The position numbers were made by a program, and so were the translations under genes. Shown here one piece after another: positions 21,028 through 31,257 of a stretch of 64,000 nt of DNA. The stretch's first letter is position 1. Every line of letters begins with the position of its first letter. Origin of the DNA: Zelopaecilomyces penicillatus (taxonomy: Eukaryota; Ascomycota; Sordariomycetes; Hypocreales; Pseudodiploosporaceae); assembly GCA_005765155.1 (NCBI GenBank), contig VCCP01000004.1, positions 496,001 through 560,000 of the forward strand, given 5' to 3'. The notes under the pieces were generated by a model. It worked only from the letters and a program-made list of their open reading frames with translations. It made no database searches and was not told the DNA's origin.

Positions 21028-24000
21028 ATGTCGCATCCAAATGACTATACTGTTGGTTGGATATGCGCCATCAGCACAGAGTATGCTGCTGCACAGGCCT
21101 TCCTCGATGAGAGGCATGATGGGCCGGATTCTTTGTCCGAACATGACAATAACGATTACGCACTGGGACGGATGGGGAAGCACAACGTTGTCATCTCCGT
21201 TCTGCCCCATGGGGAATATGGCATATCGTCTGCGGCAGGCGTTGCCAGAAACATGCTACACAGCTTTGCTAACATCAGAGTTGGCCTATTGGTAGGCATC
21301 GGGGGAGGTGCGCCCAGTGCAAAGCATGATATACGCCTTGGAGATGTCGTAGTAAGCGCTGCTGGTACTAATCATTCGGCTGTGTTCCAATATGAATTTG
21401 GTAAAGCGATCCAGCATCAAGAATTCCTGGAGACGGGGGTCCTAAGCCAGCCACCACCAGTACTGCGAGCTGCCGTAAATGGTCTGATAACTCAATACAA
21501 ACTCGATGGGCACCAGCTTGAACAATCCATCAGCAGTGTTTTTGAGCAGAAGCCGAGACTGCGACAGGGTTTCCAGCGGCCGGATCAAAGCAGTGATCTG
21601 CTGTATCGATCCGAAATCACTCATACTGCAAGTGAAGCATACGAAGATGCAAATTGTGCCGTAGTCTGTGGCGTTTGTCCGTCAAATTTAGTGCAACGCC
21701 GCCAACGGACCAAAAATGACGACAACCCAGCAATACACTATGGCCTGATTGCTTCGGCAAACCGGCTGATGAAGGACGCACTGCTTCGGGATAAATTTTC
21801 AAAGGAAAAAGGTGTTCTTTGTTTTGAAATGGAAGCAGCAGGGTTAATGAACCATTTCCCTTGCCTAGTAATTCGTGGGATATGTGACTATTCAGATACA
21901 CACAAAAATCAGGAATGGCAAGGTTATGCAGCGATGGCGGCTGCGGCATATGCAAAGGATCTTTTGAATCGCATTGCCCCAAGTAGGATTCAAGCCGAGA
22001 AGAAGATTAGCGATATCCTCACAGGTAACATCAACGCCCAAACATCTTATCGCTGCAATACACTAATCCTATAGACAGGTCTTCAGACAGCTGCAGAGGC
22101 ACATCTAGATATTGCACGCGAGCACCGGGACATTGCCAGAGAACAGGTCCAAGCCCAGAAAGATCTAGCCAAAGAAAAACTCACGGAAAACGAACAAAAG
22201 TGTCACCAGATGTTCCGTCTCACAGTTGACAGTAGGGATGTCACATATGAGTGGTACAAAGAGCGAGTAGAAAACAGAGTTGAAGACACATGTCTGTGGT
22301 TCCTCCAGCACGAGCGCTATCAGACGTGGTTGAGGCAAGAGTCAGGCCCGCTGCTTGTATCTGCAGATCCAGGATGTGGAAAGTCAGTATTAGCCAAGTA
22401 CATGATCGACCATGGTCTGCCACGATCATCAACTATTTGCTACTTCTTTTTCAAAGATCAAGATCAAAACACCGTTCGGCAAGCGCTTTGTGCACTTCTT
22501 CACCAGCTCTTCTATTATAAACCGTTCTTGATCAATCATGCCATGACACAACTCCGTAATGATGGGCAAGGATTGATCAACTCTACTGAGTCGCTGTGGA
22601 AGATTCTGCGCAATGCTGTCAAAGACCCTCTCGCAGGATCCATTGTTCTAGTTCTTGACGCCTTGGACGAATGTGCAGAATCGGATTTTGCAGACTTGAT
22701 GCGAAATATTGGAAGCCAATTCCGTAGCAAACAATTGGGTGACAGCAAGTTACGGTACTTTTTAACTTGCCGTCCGTATGAGCAAATCATATCTAAGCTG
22801 CGTAGCCTTCTAGATGTGTTTCCAAACATACACATACCAGGGGAAGAAGAATCCGAAGCAATCAGTCAAGAAGTAAATCGGGTTATTACATATCGGCTCA
22901 ATCAACTGTCGGAGACGAAGCGCCTCTCACCCAAAATCAGGACCTGCCTAGAAGAAAGATTGAAAAAACACCACCATCGCACTTATCTTTGGGTGTATCT
23001 TATATTCAACTACTTGGAGGAGGAAGACTTTAAAAAAAACCCAAGGGCGGCCGAAGCTGTCATTTCAATACTTCCCAGAAGCGTCAACGAGGCTTATGAG
23101 CGGATTCTGAGCAAATCCAAAGAAGATGCAATGGTCCGCAAGGTCTTGAGTATAATCTTGGTCGCCGATAGACCACTAACTGTCTCTGAAATGAATGTTG
23201 CCGTGAATGTGGATGCAAGCACACGGTCTATCTATGACCTTGACTTGGAAGATGATGAGGACTTCAAATCACGTCTCAGATCTTGGTGTGGACTGTTTGT
23301 CTCAATCTACCATGGCAATGTTTATTTTCTTCATCAAACCGCTCATGAGTTCCTTCTCGCAGACTTAGCAGCGCCTATGTCTGTTCCATCAGAGCCAAAC
23401 TGGTACCACTCTATCACCATACGTCAAGCACATGCCGTTATTGCAGAGGTATGCGTGCTCTATTTAAACCTTTTCAACTCTGCTGTTGCCCTTCTGGGTT
23501 ACATGAATAAGAAAGAAGCCGAGCGCTTCGCTGATAGCCATCCTTTCTTACATTACTCGGCCGAATCCTGGGGAGATCACTTTTATAAAGCGGATTTCAA
23601 AGAAGAGGATGGCGTTGTTCTTTCCGCTCTGAGGATCTACTATTCAGATTCGATGAGCTACTCATTAGGGCTTGGAAACTATTGGAACGCTATAAAACTG
23701 CAAACTATTGAACGTTTTACTTATCTCATGCTAGCGTCGTACTTTGACCATCGTGCTATCGCAAAGCTACTTCTTGAGAATGGCGCTGATGTTGAGGCGA
23801 AAGACTGTAAGCACGGCCGGACGGCATTGTCTTGGGCAGCGGGCGAGGGGCACGAGGACACTGTGAAGCTGCTTCTTGAGAATGGCGCTGATGTTGATGC
23901 GGAAGACTCCAAGTACGGTCGGACGGCATTGACTTGGGCAGCTGCAAGGGGGCAAGAGAGCATTGTGAAACTACTTCTTGAGAACGGCGCCGATGCTGAT

Positions 24001-24669
24001 ACAAATGCCAAGTATGGCCAGACCCCGCTCTGGTGGGCGGCTGTTAATGGGGATGAGGACGTTATGCGGCTACTACTCAAGAGCGGCGTCACCGTCACTA
24101 CTGCCAACAAGGGTCGTGGCCTGACGGCGTTATTGCATACAACTAGAGGAGACCATAAAGCCGGTATGCCGTTGATCCTCAACAACGATACGAACATAGA
24201 GCAGAAAGATTCGCTGGGCCGGACGCCGCTCTTGTGGGCAGCGCTGGACGGGCATGTGACCGTTTTGCAAATATTACTCGAGAGAGGTGCCGCCGTCAAT
24301 ACGGCTGATGAGGTGTATGGTCGGATGCCACTGTCGTATGCCGCCCAATACGGACACGGGGCAGTTGTCGAGATGCTTCTCGGATATAACGCAGATATCG
24401 AGGCAAAGGATAACGAGGGCTGCACGCCACTGTTACGTGCTGCTGAAAATGGTCACGATGCCATCGTACAGCTCCTGCTCGAGAACGATGCTAATATTGA
24501 GGCAACTGATGATGAAGGCAGTACACCTTTGTTATGTGCTGCTGAGAACAATCACAAGACCACCACAGAGTTGCTCCTTGAGAATGGTGCTGATATCAAA
24601 GCGAAAGATCATCAAGGTCGGACAATGTTGTGGTGGGAGGCTCAAGACAGGGATCAGGCAAACACGTAG
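21028..24669 (+). CDS. NLR-like STAND protein: PNP_UDP domain, NACHT, ankyrin repeats (2 exons)
   Basis: Exons 21028-22024 and 22079-24669, intron 54 nt (GTAACA...ACAG), 1195 aa. Residues 5-325 form a purine-nucleoside-phosphorylase/MTAN-like domain: DYTVGWICAIS, the GLLVGIGGG loop, DIRLGDVVVS, CFEMEAAGL and VIRGICDYSD. In fungal NLRs this is the usual N-terminal effector or sensor domain. A charged linker (about 333-385) leads to NACHT, with Walker A ADPGCGKS (428-435) and Walker B LVLDALDE (D526). The conserved HQTAHEFLL and FLHYSAESW regions follow. About nine ankyrin repeats fill residues 880-1190. The frame stops at TAG 24667-24669 inside the repeat array; decayed ankyrin sequence continues downstream, so the C-terminus was probably longer. 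Expected role: nucleotide-switched receptor in non-self recognition or cell-death signalling. Confidence 0.9.
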
Positions 24670-24905
24670 AAATTGCCCAACAAGAGTGTTATCATGAAAG
24701 TGACGACCTCTGAAGCCAAAAGGCCGCGATTCTTGGCCACTTGGAACAAGAGCAAGACTGCCATGCTGTTGTTGCTCAAGAAAAGTGCTACCGTCAACGT
24801 AGTCGGCAAACAGTATGGCTAGATGCCGCTATCTTTACACTACTGACAACGGGCACGAGAATATCGCCTAGCTGCTACTTATTAAGAGCTCCAGCATGAC
24901 ATTGC
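24670..24905 (+). pseudogene. Decayed ankyrin repeats downstream of the PNP-NLR
   Basis: The frame of the upstream NLR stays open for over 50 codons after its TAG, with an ankyrin-like unit (LLLLKKSATVNVVGKQYG) around 24770-24820. It then meets TAG where functional repeats read YGRMPLSYAA, followed by further stops near 24847 in that frame. This is the eroded end of the same repeat array. Confidence 0.65.
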
Positions 24906-25622
24906 TAAGATGAGGGACATTGCTGAGGCGTATTCTACCTAGATAAAGAGAAATAGGTCTAGTCTCTTAAATTTGCAGTTATGAAACTTGGAACGGCAAC
25001 AACGAGATCCGAAGTCAGACAGAAGACCCAGATCAAAGACCTATGACGAGATACGCTACCATAAGATGCAGGTCTTAGCCGCTGGTACAGCAGTGGGAGG
25101 TGTAAACGCGTCTGAGGCTTGAAAAAGAAAGGTTATAGGTGGGGGTAGATTTGTGTTCAGGGGCGACTGGCGGTTGCTTCTGGGTACAACTCTACTCTCA
25201 AAGGTTATAATGGTCTGGTCCTTGACCAGCTATCTATTAAAACCGGATCATACAACTAAAGCCCGAAGGACAGAGCTAGGAAGCCGTGCCGAGAGAGATC
25301 CACGACACTACACTTAGCGGTGCGGCCCGACCGCGACAAGTTGCTTCTGTTAGAATCGCTGAGGAAATTAGTAAATGGTGATGAATGAAAATACCCTACG
25401 TCATTTCCTGAAACAACAGTAAGACATACATACCCAGGTAATTGGGCTGAACTCGAATAGTTCAGATACGTCACGAACCTCATGCCGTAATTCCTACTCA
25501 GTTGTCGCTGCTTTTTTGTGACAATTAAATAAGCCAGTCCGCCTTCTTCCTTTCTGTTATGTTCTTTATACCTCAGTCAACGTCTATTTCAGCACATTCG
25601 GTCTTGAGCCCACAACGCCACC
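24906..25622. other. Intergenic / promoter of the Rds1-like gene
   Basis: No supported gene. A TATA-like TTTATA at about 25565 lies some 55 nt before the ATG at 25623. Confidence 0.4.
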
Positions 25623-26645
25623 ATGTATATATCCTTTGTTCTTTTGATATGCAGCCTCGCTGTTCAATTGCTGGCTATGCCCCTCGCGCAAAGTGCCGCT
25701 GCTGAAGTTCAAGACTTTGATGTTCTCACCTATGCCTTACTATTCGAGTATCTCGAGCAGAATTTCTACAGCCAAGGTCTAAAAAACTTTACACAGCAGG
25801 ACTTTGAGGCGGCTGGCTTTGAAAACATTTACAGCAATTTGGAAAAGAGTCAAGCCGACAAACAGGTAATATTACCTACCCTTTCATTTTGTCACTTATT
25901 TCTTGCTAACAATTACAAGTCTTATATAGTCAGCCTTCAAAAAGCTCTGGGCAACAAAGCTTTTACGGAGCCCACCTTTGCATTTCCCGTCAAGGATGTC
26001 CCTTCATTTATGGAACTTGCATCGGTTCTAGAAGGCGCTGGGGTTTCGGCTTATGTCGGTGCCGTGCCAGCCTTTGCCAACTCAGCCTATCAGGATCTCA
26101 CTGGGTCCATTCTAAGCGACAAAGCCGGTCGTGCCTACGATCTCCGAGCTGCTGTCGGTAAAAAGCCTTTCCCCGCTGGCCAGTTTACTCCGCTGGGGTT
26201 TAGACAAGGCTCTTCTTTGGCTAGTCAGATTGTCACCAATTTTGCTGATGGCACCAAGATTCCGTTTCAGCCGTTCCGTTCCTTGACAGTTGCACCGAAC
26301 GCCAAAGGCTATTGTGCAGGGGGGACCGTTCAAATCAATGCCAGTTTGATGAACACCAGCGATAAGATTTACGCCGTCTTCTACTCGGGAGACCAGGCAT
26401 ACTACGTTCCCACAGAAACAGCAAACGATGTGGTAAGTCCAAGTAACAACACCACACACACCATCAATCGCTAACTATTTAAACAGTACACCGCCAAAAT
26501 ACCTGATGCCAAGACCGTTCAAAAAGATCAGCTCGCTCCAGCCGGCCAAGTTTATATCGTTCTGAGCACTGCCGATGGAATGAAGGTGAAGGCTAACGAT
26601 GTCGACACGCTTGCAGGCGTGGGCATAATTGAGATTACGTGCTAA
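25623..26645 (+). CDS. Secreted Rds1-like stress protein with ferritin-like domain (3 exons)
   Basis: Exons 25623-25865, 25920-26432 and 26487-26645; both introns are 54 nt (GTAATA...CAAG; GTAAGT, branch GCTAAC, ACAG), giving 304 aa. The first intron is a multiple of three without a stop, so the unspliced frame reads through it. Residues 1-22 are a signal peptide (MYISFVLLICSLAVQLLA). The segment DFDVLTYALLFEYLEQNFYS is the typical first helix of the Ferritin_2 (Rds1) family. GVSAYVGAVP and the AYxDLTGSIL region follow, with a beta-rich C-terminal part ending ITC. Family members are extracellular or cell-wall proteins induced by stress or nutrient change; no metal site was verified. The frame is intact. 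Confidence 0.9.
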
Positions 26646-27334
26646 AGAGTCACTTGTGATTATGACCACAGTATATCCATTAGATATATATAATTGAAGC
26701 GTATATTCATAGCCGGTTTGGCTGCTGGGCTTCGCCTTTTACAGGGTGCTAGGTATCCTGGATTTTACATTTGAGCTTCCATCTCCTGCTTAATGCTTGT
26801 ATATTAGTTAGCAGGACCAATGGGTTAAGCTGACACTCTCGAAGCTGCGCACATGGACGTTGCCGTTGCGTCTACATCATGATCTTATGTATTAGCCCAA
26901 TCCTCATAATACATGTGTGACAGAATGTCATGCCGTTGCGCCAATCAGTGCAAATAAAAAAGCCAATAATCATATTACGAGTAATTATCATGACAATACC
27001 CGCTGCTCATAAAGGATATCCATGTGTGGACGTAACAATATGAAACTAGAAGCTGTTACAGAATCTTTTTGTAGTCTTTATAAATAGTTTCTAGAATAAG
27101 AGCTAGCTGCTCAGAGATGATCCGTTTATAAGAGTGTGTGTATCGCACTGATTGAGTTACTACCTCAGTCAACTATCTACTTATTATGACTGTATGCCGC
27201 TCTTATAAGCCTCCGGTAGAATTGATCATTTATATTCTTTGATGCTTTTATCGGGTTGTACAATACTGCAGTTGGATATACCCCTCATCTTTAACATTGT
27301 ATATACAGTAATCCTGTGACTAAACAACTACCTA
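26646..27334. other. Intergenic, no supported gene
   Basis: AT-rich spacer between a plus-strand gene and the 3' end of a minus-strand pseudogene. No RNA or repeat is recognised. Confidence 0.5.
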
Positions 27335-30300
27335 CTATAGACGTTGCGTCTTCACTGCTCGGCCCTCTTCTCTGCTAGCACCCTTGGCAATCAGCATCTG
27401 CACAACATCCTCATAGCCGCTATATAATGCGGCCTGAAGAGCGGTTCCAAATTCACCACCTTTCATATTAACATCTGCGCCATTGTCCATCAATGTCTGC
27501 ACAACATCCTCATAGCCGCTATAGGATGCGGCCTGAAGAGCGGTTCTAAATTCACCACCTTTCATATTAACATCTGCGCCATTCTCTATCAATGTCTGTA
27601 CAACATCCTCATAGCCGCTATAGGATACGGCCTGAAGCGCGTTTCCATACCGACCACCTTTCATATTAACATCTGCGCCATTCTCTATCAATGTCTGCAC
27701 AACATCCTCATAGCCGCTATAGGATGCGGCCTGAAGCGCGTTTCCATACCGACCACCTTTCATATTGACATCTGCGCCATTGTCCATCAATGTCTGCACA
27801 ACATCCTCATAGCCGCTATAGGATGCGGCCTGAAGCGCGTTTCCATACCGACCACCTTTCATATTGACATCTGCGCCATTGTCCATCAATGTCTGCACAA
27901 CATCCTCATAGCCGCTATAGGATGCGGCCTGAAGAGCGGTTCCAAATTCACCACCTTTCATATTAACATCTGCGCCATTCTCTATCAATATCTGTACAAC
28001 ATCCTCATAGCCGCTATAGGATACGGCCTGAAGCATGTTTCCATATCTATTAACTTCTGTATTGATATCTGCACCGTTCTCAATTAGTATCTGTATAGTC
28101 TTCTCATGACCTCTAACGGATGCGGCGCGAAGAGCTTGTTTACAGAAGCCACCTTGTGCATTGACATCTGCACCATTCTCAAGTAGTATTTGTACAATCT
28201 TCTCATGGCCATTAAAAGCTGCGGCCTGCAGTGCATTTCCAAAGTAGCCACATTTTTTGTTGACATTCGCGCCATTCTCAACTAGTATTCGTACAGTCTT
28301 CTCATGGCCTTTGTAAGCTGCGACCTGGAGCGCAGTTCCATGGTAGCTATCTTCTTCTGCATCAATGTCTGCACCCTTCTCAATCAGCATTGCAACGATG
28401 TCTACATGACCTCCAGAGGATGACCAGTATAGCACATCCTCCAATTGACAGTCCTTTTCGTTCATATCAGCCGGGCAGATCTGAAGTAAATGCAATAGTG
28501 CTTCGCTATGGCCATTTAATGCCGCCATATGCATACTAGTTTCTGGGTGCCCCCAGTACTTCAATGAAGTCTCACAGAAGATGGGTGCCCAGGTTTTATA
28601 TCGCTGACTCTGGCTATAAAGTCTGTTGATGCGATCTATTAACTCTGCATCATAACCGCTGGTAGCTTGGGAGTGAAGTACCCAATGCTCTGCAGAGTAC
28701 TCCAAAAAGGGGTGGGCACTGGTTTCATCATCCTCTCTCGCGCTTTTATACATACTATCATCGCAAATATCTTTGAAACAAAGATATTGAACGCAAATCT
28801 GCGTGAGGATTGCATCTGACTGTTGTAGCTTTAGGGAGTGTTTCTAACCACCACCTTCTTTAAGACTTTGACTTTGGTCTTTTGAGAGTAGAAATTCCTT
28901 TGCCGTTTGGTGTATCAGATAAATCCGGGAATCGCTCACAAAAACAAAAAGGCCACATAGATTCCGGATCCGTGTTTTTAAATGATCTTCGTCCAGGTCC
29001 AGGTCTTCATGTGCCTCAGCGTCTGATGTTGTTGCCAACTCTAAAGCCACATCCATTTCCGTGAGTGTGAGTGGTCGGCGAGCGCCGACGACGATGTGAA
29101 GCAGGGTTAGAGCGTCTTTTTGTTGATCGCGGTTGATTCTGTCCAAGATCTTCTTATATGCATCCTCCACTGTCGTCGGAAGCAAGTCGATCTTCTTCAT
29201 AAGCGCCTTCTCGGTATGTTTGCTGGTGTGCTGGAGATCCTCAATTACCAAGTGCAGCCAAAGGTAGGTTCTGTCAGGTGTTGTTGAGAGCTTTGTCTCC
29301 AACATGCTCTGAATTTTCCGATTCAGACCCAATCTGCGACTGACATCCGATACCTTTTGTTTCACGATTAGGTTAAACTCTTCGGTCATATCGGCGTTGC
29401 TCTCTTCACCAGCCAGCCGAATGGATGGAAGATCGGACGGAATATCATAAAACTCATACTCGATGTCTTGATAGGGTCGACTAGTCACCAAGAATTTTAA
29501 TTTGGACAATCTTCCCGTTGTTTTGCGCTGAGCATAAAATTTAACCAGGTACTGGATCAACGTTCGCCGGTCATCTCCCCGGCACTCATCAAGGGCGTCG
29601 ATAACGCAAGTGACGCTGTTTGCACATTCATCAGTAGCAGCAGCCAGGAGGATGCTCCACAACTCGTCCACATCGCGTTGTAGTTTCTCACTACTCTTTC
29701 TACATGCACTCATTGCATGCTGGAGAAGAAGTGGTTGGTGGCTAAACAGCTGATGAAGGAGAGCACACAGCGCTGTCGCAATGCTATTCTGCTCTTCATT
29801 ATCCTTGAAGAAGAAGTAGCACACGGTATGAGTATCCGTACTCCGTAGCTCATTCTCAACAAGAGACTTTGACAATACCGACTTTCCACAACCTGGATAG
29901 GCCGAAATCCACAGCAATTCATCTTGAGAGCTCTGGTGCCACCTTGTAAACTGATCGTGGTTTAGTGCCCATCGACATGTATTGAGAACTCGATCAGGGT
30001 TCACGTTCTTGAACTGCTCGTAATTGGAGGTTTTAAAGATTTGATGGCAGTCAGCCTGCTGTTTATCTTTGTATCTCATATCCTGCTTCCGTGTCCCCTC
30101 TTGGATAGCCTCATTGGTACGGGATACCAATTCATGAAGCACAGGATCTGTGGGTCAGTCAGCAATAGTTTTACACATTCACAGACAAAGTTTAAGCATA
30201 ATGTAATGATGAAAGATAAACGAGATTGAACAAATTCTCTAATTCACACTCAAGCTTGTTAACTATAAGAGTAATATTACTCACCCGAAATCAATTGTAC

Positions 30301-31257
30301 CACCGGCTTCTCCTGCAGAACTCGTTCTGGTGGCATGACTGAAAGAAGCTCCTTTGCGAAAGCCGCTGCCGTTGCAGCCGCGTATTGCTGCCACCTCTTA
30401 TTTTTATGAGAATCGGCATAATCGCAGATGCCACGGATCACGAGGCAGGGAAAGTCTTGCATAAGACCCGCAGCCTCCATCTCGAAACAAAGCACCCCAA
30501 GTTCCGTGCTCAGCTGGTCACGCATCTTGCCATATTTGATCACTTGGTTGCCCGATGCTATATTCCCGTAGTGAACCACCGGATACGTATCCTCCCTGGC
30601 GGTTCGTTTCACCTCCTTGATATCATCGCACTGGTCAACCTCTGCTTGGTATAGACAATCATTAGCCACACCTTGATGGCTAAAACCCTTTGCCATCTTT
30701 GGCCACTTGGCAATCATTTCAGATAAATAATGTAGGATCTGGCTATCTTGGGTTAAATGTTCAGTATGCAAGCGAGCCAATGCAGTCAACAACACTTTTG
30801 GTGGCGTGTTGAGCGTGCCTGTTCTGACAAACGCCCCGTCTTGTTCTGTTTTGCCTCGGTCATACTGAATCACACCTCCACCTATCCCATCAGGCTTGCT
30901 GACAACAACGTCACCAAGTCAAATATCGTTTAAGGATAAGGGCGCTCCGCCACCAACACCAACCAGCAGCCCGAAACGGATCGACTTGAAGGTCCGCAAC
31001 ATATCTTTAGCCACTGTAGCAGCAGGCGTGATGCCATAGGACCCCATAGGCAGGCTTGCAATAACGACATTATGAGTCTGAATCTGCCCCAATATATAGT
31101 TGTTGTCGTCGGCCGGATCCTGTTCTAAGTTTGGGTGGATCTTATCGAGCATGGCCTTTGCAGCGGCCATTTCACACGGGAGAGCGCATACCCAGCCGAC
31201 TGAGTACTCGTCTCTCCCGACAACGCAGGCATCGATATCGGCATTAATTCCAGACAT
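27335..31257 (-). pseudogene. PNP-NACHT-ankyrin NLR interrupted by two in-frame stop codons
   Basis: Exons 30285-31257 and 27335-30147 (intron 137 nt, donor GTGAGT, acceptor CCCACAG) form one frame of 1262 codons. The PNP domain (GLLVGVGGG, CFEMEAAGL, VIRGICDYAD), NACHT (Walker A AYPGCGKS; Walker B CVIDALDECR) and ankyrin array are all recognisable. Two stops break it. TGA at 30919-30921 falls exactly where the paralogue at 21028 has Arg in DIRLGDVVV. TAG at 28844-28846 falls where the paralogue has Trp (PNWYHSI). Both are single C:G to T:A changes (CGA to TGA; TGG to TAG). No frameshift is seen. The start ATG 31257 gives MSGINADIDACVVG. It could be a recent pseudogene, a RIP-hit copy, or a gene using readthrough; pseudogene is the simplest reading. 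Confidence 0.88.
27406..28098 (-). repeat. Seven 99-bp ankyrin-coding tandem repeats, near identical
   Basis: Units begin at 27406, 27505, 27604, 27703, 27802, 27901 and 28000, exactly 99 bp (33 codons) apart. Each encodes a SGYEDVVQTLMDNGADVNMK-type unit. Units starting at 27703 and 27802 are identical or nearly so, while others differ at a few sites (TLMDNG/TLIENG, GEFGT/GRYGN). This shows recent amplification or gene conversion, as in the high-identity repeats of fungal NLRs. More diverged repeats extend to about 28480. Confidence 0.95.

Noticed and set aside
23721..24425. 234-codon Ser/Pro-rich frame opposite the NLR ankyrin repeats
   Set aside because: It is an antisense shadow of a repetitive coding region.
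27406..28098. Regular 99-bp repeats as a CRISPR-like array
   Set aside because: There are no unique spacers; the whole unit is coding and encodes ankyrin repeats in a eukaryotic gene.
30919..30921. TGA as selenocysteine or programmed readthrough
   Set aside because: The paralogue has Arg here, a second unrelated TAG occurs downstream, and fungi of this type lack selenoproteins; a point mutation is simpler.
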